A stretch of 32,359 nucleotides of DNA from Candidatus Pullichristensenella excrementigallinarum (GCA_018714825.1 DVMU01000160.1:1-32359), one strand, 5' to 3'. Shown: positions 7,688-17,204, counted from the stretch's first letter. Notes: generated by a model not told the origin, from the letters alone. Numbers and translations: made by a program.

Positions 7688-10600
7688 TTAGAGCACGAGC
7701 GCGAGTCGGTTCTCGCCATCCACATACTCGTAATGGCTTTCCTGGATGAATCCCCTGACCAAGCGGATGGAGAGCTCGTCGCCCTCTTCCATGGGATTGT
7801 AGCGCGCGCCGCCCCAGATAAAGCGCATCTCCAGCCTGTTCGCCTCCTCGGAATATTCGGTGAATACGCGCAAGGTGTAGTCTTCGGGACTGTTGGGGAG
7901 GATGTTTGTCGCGCAAATTTCCTCAAAAGCGCGGCGCAAGTTGTCAATTTGGCGGCGCGTAAGCAGATGCTTTTCGCCAAATTGCTGGAGCGCTTCCGTC
8001 ATGGCGATGAAGTCGTAGTTGGGAGAGGTGATGGAGAAGAACAACACCTTCAGACGGTTGACAAAGGCGCGCGTGCGATTTCTGCGCGGGTGATCGAAAA
8101 TCTCTTCGGGCGTTCCGTCTTCGTAGATGATCCCCTGATCCATGTAGAAGATGCGCGTGGATACGTCGCGCGCGAATTTCATTTCATGCGTGACGATCAT
8201 CATCGTCAACCCTTCTGCAGCCAGCTTGCGCATGACGGAGAGTACTTCGCCCACCATCGTGGGATCCAGCGCGCTGGTCGGCTCGTCGAAGAGCACGATT
8301 TCGGGGTTCATCGCCAGCGCGCGTGCGATGGCCACGCGCTGCTTCTGACCTCCGGACATCTCATCGGGATAGTTCAGCGCCTTTTCGCCCATGCCGACCA
8401 TCCGCAAAAGGCGCATACCGTTTTCATAGGCTTCCTGCTTGGAGACGCCCAGCAAGGTGGTAGGCGCGAGCATGACGTTTTCGATCACGTTCAGATGATT
8501 GAACAGATTAAAGGACTGAAATACCATGCCCATCCGCCGCCGCACCGCGCACAGATTGGTCTTGCGATCGCCCATGTCTTTGCCAAACACGGTGATCTTT
8601 CCCGCAGTCGGAATTTCCAGGCGATTGATGCAGCGCATCAGCGTGGATTTCCCGGTGCCCGAAGGCCCGATGATCGTGATCACCTCGCCCCGATGGATCA
8701 CGGTATTCACATCTTTGAGCGGCGTGGCGTTGGGATAGGCCTTTTTCAGATGCTCCACGCGGATGAGCTCGCCGCTTTCATACGCGGGCGCTTCTTTGCG
8801 CGTTTCCATTGCCCCGGAAATCTCCTGCACACCCTTGGGGAGCCTGCGCGGCCGCTGCTTGGGATCGATCTTGATTTCGATTCGGCCGATGGCAAAGGTC
8901 ACGAGGGTGGAAATCGCAAAGTAAATGGCAGCCGTGGCGATCAGGGGGAAGAACGCCTCGTAGGTGCGGCTGCGAATGATATCGCCGGCCTTGGTCAAAT
9001 CCTCAATGGAGATATAGCCCACAATCGAAGTCAACTTGAGCATGGATACGAATTCGCCCTTGTACAGCGGCAGCACATGCCGCAGCGCCTGCGGCAGGAT
9101 GACGCGGACAAATGTGCCGACCCTGGTGAACCCCAATGCAGACGCGGCCTCCCACTGGCCATTGTCGATGGCATTGATACCTGTTTGCAGGATGCCCGCA
9201 ACAGAGACTGCGAACAGGATCGCGAAGGCGATTATGCCCACGGCCACGGGGCTGATGCTGGACGAGGCAAAGATCACGAAATAGATGATCATCAACACCA
9301 CGAGGCTGGGAATCCCCTGGATCAGCACGCAGAAGGCCTTAAACGGAGCGCGAAGCCAACGCTTTTTGCTCCGGAGCAGCAGGCACAGCCCAAACCCCAG
9401 GATGGTTCCGAAAATGCCTGCCAGCACGGCAATCTCCAGCGTCACAATCAGGCCGTTTACAATCAGTCTCCAGCGGTTTTCACGGATAAAGGTCTTTTCA
9501 AAGCTGGAAGCCAGGCTTGCCCAAAATCCGGGATCTTTTTCTTCCTGAGCAATGACCATGACAGTTTCCACTTGCGTGTAGGGAGAGGAAAACGCCATCA
9601 CTTCCCGCTTTTCAGGAGTTTCAAACAGGTTGGAAGCGATATAATCGACCTTGCCGGAGACGCACGCAGGCACCAGGCCGTTCCAATCATACATCTCAAA
9701 GACCACATCCGCATTCAGCCAGAAGGCAAATCTTTGCATCAATTCTATGTCAAAGCCGGTCACTTGGGCGCCCTGATAGAAGGAATACGGTTCGGCCAAT
9801 CCGGTCGTTCCCACCTTCAGCGTTAAATCCGGATTTTCCGCCTTGGGGATTTCCGGCATCGAATAGTCGTGCTGAATCACCCAACGCTGGTTCATCTCGT
9901 CCAGAACGCCCTGGGATTCCATCTCTGCCAGAAAGTCATTGATCTTCTGATCGGCATTGGGAATTTTCGTCACGGGGCTGATCCCAACCGAGACATTTCC
10001 CACGTCTCCCACCACGCCGTCGGCGTGCAGGCGCAACCCCTTCATTCCGGATTGAATGGAACTTTCATAGATGCTGCGATTTACGGCGAAGGCAAGGGCC
10101 TTGCCGCTTTGAACGGCCAGAAAACCGTCCGAAGCATTGTTGACGTAGATATAATTGGCGGAAGGATAGGTCTGTTTGGCGGCGGTTTCAGGAATGGTGG
10201 CGGCCTCCACGGCGATTGTCACGCCCGGAGAATTCAGATTGACATCGCCGTTGCTGGTGGGGATGTTCTCCTCCCGACACAGAAGCACCGTGCCGCCCAC
10301 ATAGTGCGCCTCGGGGAAATCCACCTGTTCGAGCCGTTCCGGGGTGATGGAGAAGCAGCTGGAAGCGACGTCTGCTTTACCGGTTTGCACAAAACTGATC
10401 AGCGAGGAAACGTTGCTGCGAGTGAATTCCACGCCCATATCCAGCCGATCCGCGATCATGAGCAAGAGTTCCACTTCAAAACCTGCGGCGTTGCCGTCGG
10501 CAGCAATATAGTCCATGGGCATGGCGGCGGAATCGTAGGCATAGCGCAGCGTGCCGTTCGCGCGATCCTCCAACGAATAGGCGGACCAATCGATGATCAT

Positions 10601-11089
10601 GGTTTCCTCGTTGCCCGAACACCACTTGGCCTTGAGATCGGCCAGGGTGCCATCCGCTTCCAATTCCCGGATAATCTGGGAAAACGGCTCGGTCAGCTCG
10701 CTGTCCTTTTCCAGGACAAAGCCGTACCGATCCTCAAGGAGGATTTCCGGAAAGATCACATATTCCGGCTGTTGGGCCATGATCAGCGTGGCCATCGGCA
10801 AATCCAGTGCCACGGCGTCCACGTCGCCCTTTTTGAGCGCCTCCAGCTGCGCGGAGATGTCCTCGTAACGCAAGCAGTTGACTTCTTCGAACACCTCGCC
10901 GAGGAGCTGATCCAAAACCGTGCCCGCCGAGATGGCGATATTCGCGCCTTCAAAATCCGAGACGGTTTCATACAAGCGCGCCTCTTCTGCGCGCACGCCG
11001 ACTCCTACCGGCAAAAGGAGAAGGATTAGAAGGATTGCAAACCAGCGGTGCAACGAGAAACGATCGATTGTTTGCGGTTTTGAGGACAT
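7688..11089 (-). CDS. One-chain amino-acid-type ABC transporter with HATPase-like tail
   Basis: A 1133-residue fusion with GGAGGG 10 bases before ATG. A signal or anchor helix (14-33) is followed by three substrate-binding (SBP_bac_3) pieces. Residues ~43-158 resemble only the second lobe, ~179-405 a complete domain, and ~420-516 only the first lobe. A HisM/GlnP-type permease follows (~538-740, EAA loop near 647-674). The GlnQ-type ATPase has Walker [10 protein letters not shown] (808-816), the signature SGGQKQRVA (912-920), Walker [14 protein letters not shown] (931-943) and an H-loop histidine (968). The last ~115 residues (1018-1133) are no ordinary ATPase tail. [21 protein letters not shown] and the ending [12 protein letters not shown] follow the order of an RsbW-type HATPase fold, with the nucleotide residues lost. 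The solute is probably a polar amino acid. The HATPase call is inference from pattern and from the neighbours. Confidence 0.88.
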   Translation of the reverse strand: MSSKPQTIDRFSLHRWFAILLILLLLPVGVGVRAEEARLYETVSDFEGANIAISAGTVLDQLLGEVFEEVNCLRYEDISAQLEALKKGDVDAVALDLPMATLIMAQQPEYVIFPEILLEDRYGFVLEKDSELTEPFSQIIRELEADGTLADLKAKWCSGNEETMIIDWSAYSLEDRANGTLRYAYDSAAMPMDYIAADGNAAGFEVELLLMIADRLDMGVEFTRSNVSSLISFVQTGKADVASSCFSITPERLEQVDFPEAHYVGGTVLLCREENIPTSNGDVNLNSPGVTIAVEAATIPETAAKQTYPSANYIYVNNASDGFLAVQSGKALAFAVNRSIYESSIQSGMKGLRLHADGVVGDVGNVSVGISPVTKIPNADQKINDFLAEMESQGVLDEMNQRWVIQHDYSMPEIPKAENPDLTLKVGTTGLAEPYSFYQGAQVTGFDIELMQRFAFWLNADVVFEMYDWNGLVPACVSGKVDYIASNLFETPEKREVMAFSSPYTQVETVMVIAQEEKDPGFWASLASSFEKTFIRENRWRLIVNGLIVTLEIAVLAGIFGTILGFGLCLLLRSKKRWLRAPFKAFCVLIQGIPSLVVLMIIYFVIFASSSISPVAVGIIAFAILFAVSVAGILQTGINAIDNGQWEAASALGFTRVGTFVRVILPQALRHVLPLYKGEFVSMLKLTSIVGYISIEDLTKAGDIIRSRTYEAFFPLIATAAIYFAISTLVTFAIGRIEIKIDPKQRPRRLPKGVQEISGAMETRKEAPAYESGELIRVEHLKKAYPNATPLKDVNTVIHRGEVITIIGPSGTGKSTLMRCINRLEIPTAGKITVFGKDMGDRKTNLCAVRRRMGMVFQSFNLFNHLNVIENVMLAPTTLLGVSKQEAYENGMRLLRMVGMGEKALNYPDEMSGGQKQRVAIARALAMNPEIVLFDEPTSALDPTMVGEVLSVMRKLAAEGLTMMIVTHEMKFARDVSTRIFYMDQGIIYEDGTPEEIFDHPRRNRTRAFVNRLKVLFFSITSPNYDFIAMTEALQQFGEKHLLTRRQIDNLRRAFEEICATNILPNSPEDYTLRVFTEYSEEANRLEMRFIWGGARYNPMEEGDELSIRLVRGFIQESHYEYVDGENRLALVL

Positions 11090-11154
11090 AGCTCTCTTTC
11101 CCTCCTGTCAGAATGGAGGCCCCGTGCGGACGCGCGGTTTGGGAAATACTCGGT

Positions 11155-11313
11155 TTATCCGAAAACTGCCCAAACAATCGCGCCCGCGAGCAGCGCTCCG
11201 ATCGCGCCCAATACCACCCATGGGTTGGGACGCGCCACATGAATGTACTCGTTTAATTCCTCTGGAGAGGACATACGGTCCAGCGCGGCTTTGCGGAATA
11301 AACTCTCCTTCAT
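11155..11313 (-). CDS. 52-residue NHLM-type membrane anchor protein
   Basis: A small protein starting at ATG 11313, with AAAGAAGG about 9 bases upstream. It reads KESLFRKAALDRMSSPEELN, then a polar stretch, then one membrane helix (about residues 30-51), and stops with TAA directly after WAVFG. The segment LFRKAALDRMSSPEELNEYI..RPNPWVVL..VWAVFG strongly resembles the first ~50 residues of HlyD-like secretion proteins of NHLM bacteriocin exporters, but the whole periplasmic adaptor part is absent. The sequence after the stop leads straight into the next gene's ribosome site, so no remnant remains. It lies between the SpoIIE-HATPase and ABC-HATPase genes. It could be a membrane tether or scaffold. 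The family link is from memory of the motif. Confidence 0.7.
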   Translation of the reverse strand: MKESLFRKAALDRMSSPEELNEYIHVARPNPWVVLGAIGALLAGAIVWAVFG

Positions 11314-11353
11314 GGTTCCAGCCTTCTTTCTGCAAAAACAGAGTCGCAACTAC

Positions 11354-13444
11354 CTACCAGTTCTTTTCCATCGTGAGCACATTGAACCCGTCCGCATAGT
11401 CATAGCAGACGCGATCCATTATCTTCTTCACCATGAAGATTCCCATGCCACCCACCTCTCGTTCCTCCAGGGGGAGCGTCACATCCGGATCGGGTTTCTT
11501 CGTGGGATCGTAGGGACGCCCGTTGTCGGAAAAGCGCAGGAGAATGCGGCGCTCCATCACCTCGCAGCCCAGCGTGACGGAGGTCGAACCGCTGTAATGG
11601 ACGATGTTGGAAAAGATTTCATCCACTACGACGTTGATCTGAGAGATAATCCTTGTCGGCGCGTTGTTTTGCTCCAGGATTTCTTCGAAAAACGCCGTAG
11701 CGCGCTCCAGGCTTTCCAAATCCGGTTTGAGATGAATCTTCTGCATATGCTCTCCTTTGGAATCGCGCAAATGAATCGCCAGCATGGTGATATCGTCAAA
11801 CTGCGGCGCCTGCCCCACAAAGCGGTCGATATCCGCGCGCACGCCGCGCAGCAGATCGGCGCAATTCTCCGCACCACACTGATTGAGTGCCTCCAACAGC
11901 CGATTCGTGCCATAGAGCTGGTTGTGGAGATCGGTTGCCTCGGTCACGCCGTCGGTATAGACAAACAGCGTATCGCCGTCGCCGAGTATGATTTCGTATT
12001 CCCGGTATTTCGCGTCCTGCATCCCTGCCAGTACGAAGCCGTGTCGATCTTTGAACAGCTCAAATCGTCCATCCGCGCGGCGAAGGATGGGAAACTCATG
12101 GCCTGCATTGGCACAGACCATCCGACCGGTAGAAATTTCCAGAATGCCCAGCCATACGGTCACAAACATTTCGGCATCGTTGTTTTCGCACAGCTGATTG
12201 TTGACCTTCTCCAGCACCACCTTGGGAGAAAGCCCGGTTTGCGCGGAGTTTTTAAGCAGGGTCTTGGCGATGACCATGAACATCGCCGCGGGCACGCCCT
12301 TGCCGGATACATCCGCGATCACCAGGGCCAGGTGATCGTCGTCCACCAGGAAGAAATCGTAGAAATCGCCGCCAACCTCCTTGGCCGGGCTCATGGTAGC
12401 GAAGATATCAAATTCCTGCCACTGCGGGAAGGGTGGGAAAATACAGGGGAGCATGGAAGACTGGATGTTTTTGGCCACGTCCAGCTCCGCGCCGATGCGC
12501 TCGCGCTCGGCGGTCACATTGGTCAGGTTGACGATATAATCGTTGATCTCCTGCTCCATGTGCTTGATCGAATAGCACAGGTTTTCGATTTCGTCCCCTG
12601 TGCGGATGGAAAGCTTCGAGATGGCGGAACTGTCCGCGCCCTCCTGCTTTTCGGAGATAAACTGATCGGTTGCCTTTGCCAGGCGGTTGATGGGCGATAT
12701 AATGCCGCGGTTGACTGCCACGGCCAGCAAAATCACCAGCGCGACCGCCACGACCAACACAATCTTTCCCAGATGCACCAGAAAATGTTGCCGGTCTCGC
12801 ATCACGTCGTTCATGGAGATGTCCACATAGGCGTTGGCGATGACCTGGCCGTCTTCGTCGGTAATCGCCGCCGACGCGGAACACAGCCAGCCATATTCTT
12901 CATAGTTGGTGGTGTAGGCGGGAAAATCATAGATCCCCTGCTGCATCAACGCGCTGTTGCCTTCTACAATCGGGTCGCAATAGCCGGAGAGATTGGCCTC
13001 ACCCGGTTCGGCCGCGTCGATAATGTAGACGGCCTTGCCCGTCTCGGCATCCATATAGCAGATGTACATCCACAATACGTCATTTTCGTTCTTGAGCATA
13101 TTCAGCGTTTTGAACAGTTCCGCATATTCGGGACTGTCCGATACGCCGTCGAAAGCGCTGTAATAGTTCTCCCAATCCTCTTCGGAGAACGAATCGAAAT
13201 CCGGAGCGGAAGATCCCTCGCACTGCGCGCGGTATCCCTGCATCACCCGATCCGTGAGAGTTTGGACATCTTCCACGTCCACCACGCGCGCGGCCGTCCT
13301 CGCAAGGTTCATGGCCAATTGCTGATAATGTTCGACCATGGTTTCGGCATAGATTCGGTAACTGACCAGAATGCTCGCCGCCGTGAGCATCGCCGCGACC
13401 AACACCACAACGAGGAACACCTTTTTCTTCAGCGAAAACTTCAT
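11354..13444 (-). CDS. Membrane SpoIIE-type PP2C phosphatase fused to RsbW-like HATPase
   Basis: A 696-residue sensor protein with AAGGGGGG before ATG. TM1 (~8-30), an outside sensing domain (~31-222), TM2 (~226-246), HAMP (~247-305), a coiled linker and a SpoIIE/RsbU phosphatase (~325-560) come in that order. The phosphatase has metal-binding aspartates in GGDFYDFF (358-365), ADVSGKGVPAAMF (377-389), YTDGVTEA (496-503) and FDDITMLA (549-556). The C-terminal HATPase (~570-696) keeps the N-box DEIFSN (E609, N613), DNGRPYDP (640-647) and GGMGIF (665-670). Such phosphatases remove phosphate from STAS antagonists, which here are encoded downstream of the same promoter. The fused HATPase could put the phosphate back. 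It follows the MATE fusion gene by 10 bases. Confidence 0.93.
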   Translation of the reverse strand: MKFSLKKKVFLVVVLVAAMLTAASILVSYRIYAETMVEHYQQLAMNLARTAARVVDVEDVQTLTDRVMQGYRAQCEGSSAPDFDSFSEEDWENYYSAFDGVSDSPEYAELFKTLNMLKNENDVLWMYICYMDAETGKAVYIIDAAEPGEANLSGYCDPIVEGNSALMQQGIYDFPAYTTNYEEYGWLCSASAAITDEDGQVIANAYVDISMNDVMRDRQHFLVHLGKIVLVVAVALVILLAVAVNRGIISPINRLAKATDQFISEKQEGADSSAISKLSIRTGDEIENLCYSIKHMEQEINDYIVNLTNVTAERERIGAELDVAKNIQSSMLPCIFPPFPQWQEFDIFATMSPAKEVGGDFYDFFLVDDDHLALVIADVSGKGVPAAMFMVIAKTLLKNSAQTGLSPKVVLEKVNNQLCENNDAEMFVTVWLGILEISTGRMVCANAGHEFPILRRADGRFELFKDRHGFVLAGMQDAKYREYEIILGDGDTLFVYTDGVTEATDLHNQLYGTNRLLEALNQCGAENCADLLRGVRADIDRFVGQAPQFDDITMLAIHLRDSKGEHMQKIHLKPDLESLERATAFFEEILEQNNAPTRIISQINVVVDEIFSNIVHYSGSTSVTLGCEVMERRILLRFSDNGRPYDPTKKPDPDVTLPLEEREVGGMGIFMVKKIMDRVCYDYADGFNVLTMEKNW

Positions 13445-13454
13445 AGAACCCCCC

Positions 13455-15197
13455 TTAAATCCTGACGACCAGGGAATTGAAACCCTGGTATCGACGATAG
13501 AAGAAGTTTTTGGCGCGTTTTTTGATCACCAAAATGCCCATGGCATCCATGTCGAAATCATCTCTTCCCACTTTATCCGTGTGCAGAGAAAACGGATCGA
13601 AGGAAGTCGCGTTGTCTCGGATATGCAATTCGAATTCGCCGTTTTCCAGCGCAATCAAGGTCAGCTGAATTACGCCGTCCTTGCGCCCGACAAAGCCTCC
13701 GTCAATGATGGCCAGGGAGATCTCCTCCGCCGCCATGGTAACAAAGTATTTCTGCCGCGCACTGGCGCCGAATCGGTCGCAGAAATCGGAAATATCTTCT
13801 GTGAGCGCTCCGAGGTCGTCTGTGCGGCTGCGGATCGCACGGCTGAACACGCGGGAAAGATCCGACTTCTGTGCGGGAACATAGAAAACTTTCTTCCATC
13901 CCAGGAAGAACACAAAAGACAGAATTTCCGCGATCGGGAATACATACCAGAACGCCTGCGGGGCAAATATGCCTAACAGGAGCGTCGCCGGAATCAGCGT
14001 TACGCAGCCGCGCAATAGCGAGATCGCAAACGCGCAGCGCTCTTCGTCCACAGATTGATAGTAACTCTCCAAAATCACACTCACACCCGCAAAGCTGGCG
14101 CCCAGGCAGTAGATGCGCAGCGCGCGTATGGCGAGCAGGCGGGCGTCGGGTTCGGCCAACCCAAAGATCGTACACACGCTCTCGGGGAAGAGCGAGATAA
14201 ACAAGATGGCGATGAGGCCCACGCTCAATCCGCAGAACAGCGCGATTCTGCGCGAATGCAGGGCCGCCGACCGGTTCTTTTCTCCGCAAAATGTGCTGGC
14301 CAGGGGCTGCAGAGCCTTCGACGCCGCATCGTAAAGATACATCACCAGATAGCTGACGTTTTGAACCATGTCGAACACCGCCACGCCCACGCCTCCCAGA
14401 TGCAAAATCAGCGTGTGGTTGGCAATCAACAAAAAGATCATCTGCCAGAGGTATTGCGAGGAGGTGGAAAATCCTGAACGGAACAGGGCAAAGGTATTCT
14501 TCCATTCCGGACGGATGTACCGGAAACAGATCTTGAGGAAGTGCTTCTTTGACAAGAGCGCGGGTAGATAACACAGAAGCGACACGGCCAAACCGATCAG
14601 CGTCGCGCAGGCCGCGCCGGCCGTTCCATAGTCCAGTATCACGACAAAGAGGATATTGAGTGCAATGTCCGTTAGATTTCCGGCCAGGAATCCCAGGCTG
14701 GCGGCTTTGGCGCTATCGTCATTGCGCAGATAATAATTGAGAATGTAATTCAGGAAGAACAGCGGAGCGCCCAACGCGATGATGCGCACATAGGAAAGCG
14801 TGGCCCCGTATAACGCGCCGTCCTCCGCGCTCGTTCCCATCAGGCGCAGAAACAGGGCGGGGAACAGGTTGATTGCCAGCGCGATCAAAAGGCTGAGCGC
14901 GAGAGAGGCGCGCAGCACGCGATTGAAGGAGAGCACAGCGCCTTCCCGGTCGCCTTCGCCGAGCAATTTTGCGTATCGCACGCTTCCACCGATGCCAAAC
15001 CCGTGCATACAGATGTTGAGCGCCATGTACAGCGGAAGCGACATGCCGATCGCTGCCAGACCGACTTCGCCCATGCGCCGTCCCACGACGATCGCGTCGG
15101 CCATATCGGACAGGGCCAGCCCCACAGACGAGATCACGGCCGGGGCAAACAGGCGGCGGAACATGCTTCCGGCAAAGGCATCCCTTTCCTGATTCAT
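13455..15197 (-). CDS. MATE-family exporter fused to degenerate HATPase domain
   Basis: A 580-residue protein starting at ATG 15197, with GGGAGG 10 bases upstream. The start overlaps the preceding stop as ATGA, which implies coupled translation. Residues ~10-435 form twelve membrane helices of the MATE (MOP superfamily) type, including the N-terminal PAVISSVGLALSDMADAIVVGRRMGEVGLAAIG-like region spread over ~19-52. The last ~140 residues are an RsbW-like HATPase fold: AAEEISLAII (489-498), IRDNATSFDP (526-535) and MGILVIKK (553-560). The N-box asparagine is missing and the G1 glycine is replaced by alanine, so ATP binding is doubtful. It may bind a STAS partner and gate transport. The substrate is unknown; MATE proteins export cations and drugs or flip lipid-linked molecules. 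Confidence 0.9.
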   Translation of the reverse strand: MNQERDAFAGSMFRRLFAPAVISSVGLALSDMADAIVVGRRMGEVGLAAIGMSLPLYMALNICMHGFGIGGSVRYAKLLGEGDREGAVLSFNRVLRASLALSLLIALAINLFPALFLRLMGTSAEDGALYGATLSYVRIIALGAPLFFLNYILNYYLRNDDSAKAASLGFLAGNLTDIALNILFVVILDYGTAGAACATLIGLAVSLLCYLPALLSKKHFLKICFRYIRPEWKNTFALFRSGFSTSSQYLWQMIFLLIANHTLILHLGGVGVAVFDMVQNVSYLVMYLYDAASKALQPLASTFCGEKNRSAALHSRRIALFCGLSVGLIAILFISLFPESVCTIFGLAEPDARLLAIRALRIYCLGASFAGVSVILESYYQSVDEERCAFAISLLRGCVTLIPATLLLGIFAPQAFWYVFPIAEILSFVFFLGWKKVFYVPAQKSDLSRVFSRAIRSRTDDLGALTEDISDFCDRFGASARQKYFVTMAAEEISLAIIDGGFVGRKDGVIQLTLIALENGEFELHIRDNATSFDPFSLHTDKVGRDDFDMDAMGILVIKKRAKNFFYRRYQGFNSLVVRI

Positions 15198-16063
15198 TTG
15201 CGCACCGCCTCCCAGATTGGATTGAAACCGCACGGATGAAGCCCCAGTTTCATTTTCCGAAGCCCGGGGAGTCCCAGATCTTCCTCGAGATTGATCAGGG
15301 AATATCGGTTGCCGACCCGCTTCATCAATTCGCGCTTGGAATAATACGAAAGTCCCTGAAGGTTTTCGCTGCATTTGGCGACGACAATGTCAAAAGTGTC
15401 CTTCGTAAGCGGGAATCCCGCGACGACGGCCATGGGTTCGCCATCGAGATAGGTGATGATGCCCTCCAAACCCAGCGCGTCCAACAGGGAAACGGCTGTC
15501 TTGTCCACTTCGTCATCCCGCAAATCGTAGCCCGCGAAGCGATGCTCGCCGTGCGTCCACTCGCGGATAATCCGCAGCGCGTCGCCGACATTGGAGGCGC
15601 AGATTTCCTCCGTGCGGGCGGTAAAGTCGCGTTCAACTTTATGCACCTGTGTGCGCATGTTGGCAAAGGCCTTGCCGCGCAGCGCCAGGTGTTCGGGAAT
15701 GCTGTAGAGATATTCGTCCTCGTCTCGCCGCCGCGCAAGGGAAAACGCGCCGGGGAATTCCCACTCCAGATACGCGGCGTCCTCTTCCCGCAAATAGCGC
15801 AGCCGTTCCCCGGAATACAGGCTTTCCACGAACATGCGCACCGAATTCTGTTCTCCGCAGGGGAAGAAAAAGGAGGCGTCGCCGGGCTTGACGCACCGGA
15901 CGGAGTACGCATCCTCCAGGGGGCACAGGCGCAATCCCATCTGTTCCTGCCACAAAAACAGGGATGTGAAGGCGTGTGAGGAAAGCACATGCCCGGCTTT
16001 GCGGCGAATTTGCTCAATGGTTGTCCGGTGAGCGAGCGTGACGTTCGTGTCGCTGAATCGCAT
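15194..16063 (-). CDS. DUF2156 protein, phosphatidylglycerol lysyltransferase-like
   Basis: A 289-residue cytoplasmic protein with the DUF2156 (double GNAT-like) pattern: TSLFLWQEQMGLRL near the start, FFFPCGE, YLYSIPEHLALRGKAFANMRTQ (in two halves around residues 118-139), AVVAGFPLTKDTFDIVVAKC, and INLEEDLGLPGLRKMKLG near the end. Relatives include the soluble half of MprF, which moves an amino acid from aminoacyl-tRNA to phosphatidylglycerol, and many proteins of unknown role. It lacks the membrane part of MprF. Its stop overlaps the start of the MATE fusion (ATGA), and its own start lies one base after the formyltransferase stop. The pairing with a MATE protein suggests a modify-and-flip pair, which is unproven. 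Confidence 0.85.
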   Translation of the reverse strand: MRFSDTNVTLAHRTTIEQIRRKAGHVLSSHAFTSLFLWQEQMGLRLCPLEDAYSVRCVKPGDASFFFPCGEQNSVRMFVESLYSGERLRYLREEDAAYLEWEFPGAFSLARRRDEDEYLYSIPEHLALRGKAFANMRTQVHKVERDFTARTEEICASNVGDALRIIREWTHGEHRFAGYDLRDDEVDKTAVSLLDALGLEGIITYLDGEPMAVVAGFPLTKDTFDIVVAKCSENLQGLSYYSKRELMKRVGNRYSLINLEEDLGLPGLRKMKLGLHPCGFNPIWEAVRK

Positions 16064-16064
16064 T

Positions 16065-16844
16065 TTAAACCTTCTTTGCCTTCGGCGCGAGAATGTAACC
16101 GTCCCGGAGAGGGAAGGGTTCCGCGGCAGGACCGCGCATTGCCCGCCCGCGAATCAATTCAAACCGATCTTCTCCCCGACGATAGAGGCATTCATAGCCG
16201 TAAAACGCGCGCAACACGCGATCGGCTTCCTCGACCCGCATCTCCTCGCACACCGTCCAGTCCCCCTCTTGCGGATTGGGAAGATATCGTCCTTCGCCCT
16301 GACTGGCGGCACGAGAGAGGCAACCTGAAAGATCGGAAAGAAGCGCGTGCAACAGGGAAGGCACCAGCGCATCCGCCTTGCGCATGTAATCCTCCAGCGT
16401 GTCAAGGGGAGCCAGAGGAAAGGTTTGCTCCAGGAGAATGTCGCCGGTATCAAAATCCTCGGACATCTTGTGAAACGTGACGCCGCCCACGGGATGCGCG
16501 CCCATCAAAATCCACGGCATGGGCCACGCGCCCCGGCATTGGGGCAGCGGCGCGGGATGCACATTGACCATGGGGAACGCTTCGGTGATCGGCGCGCGGA
16601 AATAATAGCCCGCGCACAGCAAGAGTTCGCAGCCCTTTTCCGCCAATTCCTTGAGATCCCGCCGCGTTATGCGCTCGCGCGAAACGGGAATGCCTCTTTG
16701 CCGCGCCGTTTCCAATACGGATGTGTTGAATTCAGTGACATTGTCCGTCTCACAGGTAAAGATCTTCAGAATTTCGCATCCCTCCTTCAGCGCCGCCTGC
16801 AGACAGCTCTGAAGGAGGTCAATCCCCAGATACGCGATCTTCAT
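16065..16844 (-). CDS. Formyltransferase-family enzyme, short Fmt-like
   Basis: A 259-residue protein of the methionyl-tRNA / sugar formyltransferase fold, which moves a formyl group from 10-formyl-tetrahydrofolate. The catalytic triad is readable as N94, H96 (NVHPAPLPQCRGAWP) and D132 (EDFDTGDILLE). It is shorter than ordinary Fmt (~310 residues). The C-terminal RNA-binding part is reduced to a small OB-like remnant ending in DGYILAPKAKKV. It is therefore more likely a second formyltransferase acting on a small molecule or peptide than the housekeeping initiator-tRNA enzyme. It is set between the STAS gene (3 bases away) and the DUF2156 gene (1 base away), firmly inside the operon. Confidence 0.85.
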   Translation of the reverse strand: MKIAYLGIDLLQSCLQAALKEGCEILKIFTCETDNVTEFNTSVLETARQRGIPVSRERITRRDLKELAEKGCELLLCAGYYFRAPITEAFPMVNVHPAPLPQCRGAWPMPWILMGAHPVGGVTFHKMSEDFDTGDILLEQTFPLAPLDTLEDYMRKADALVPSLLHALLSDLSGCLSRAASQGEGRYLPNPQEGDWTVCEEMRVEEADRVLRAFYGYECLYRRGEDRFELIRGRAMRGPAAEPFPLRDGYILAPKAKKV

Positions 16845-16847
16845 CGC

Positions 16848-17144
16848 CTATTCGATGGTCAAAAAATCGCTGAATCCGGTCACTTCAAAGACTTCCATGA
16901 TCGTGTCGTTGACGTTGCGTACCACCATCTTGCCCTGCTTTTTCATGACCTTCTGCGCCGACAGCAGCACACGCAGTCCTGCGGAGGATATGTACTCCAG
17001 TCCGGCAAAATCCAAAACCAGCTCGGTCACGCCGCTGATGGAGCTTTTGAGTTCGGCCTCCAACTGCGGAGCGGTGGTGGTATCCAGCCGTCCCTCAACC
17101 TTCAGATGCAGCGCGCTTCCGTTCGCTTCCTTGACAATGTTCAT
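16848..17144 (-). CDS. STAS-domain anti-sigma factor antagonist (SpoIIAA/RsbV-like)
   Basis: A 98-residue single STAS domain with GAGGAG upstream of ATG. The phosphorylation loop reads DFAGLEYISSAGLRVLL, with the expected phospho-serine at about residue 54. VEGRLDTTTAPQLE and VTGFSDFLTIE are the usual start and end of the fold. In partner switching such proteins are phosphorylated by an RsbW-like kinase and dephosphorylated by a SpoIIE/RsbU phosphatase; both are encoded in this run. No sigma factor gene is present in the window, so the final target is unknown. Confidence 0.95.
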   Translation of the reverse strand: MNIVKEANGSALHLKVEGRLDTTTAPQLEAELKSSISGVTELVLDFAGLEYISSAGLRVLLSAQKVMKKQGKMVVRNVNDTIMEVFEVTGFSDFLTIE

Positions 17145-17204
17145 AAACAGGCTCCTCTCTAATCCATTTTTGGGGAAATTCTCTGGCCGCCGGGCCGATG
17201 GGAA

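Noticed and set aside
7589..9826. 745-codon open frame opposite the ABC fusion
   Set aside because: Low-complexity H/R/D/G-rich product antisense to a gene with all ABC motifs; a product of codon bias.
11243..13465. 740-codon open frame opposite the SpoIIE-HATPase gene
   Set aside because: Antisense to a gene with complete PP2C and HATPase motifs; no recognisable domain of its own.
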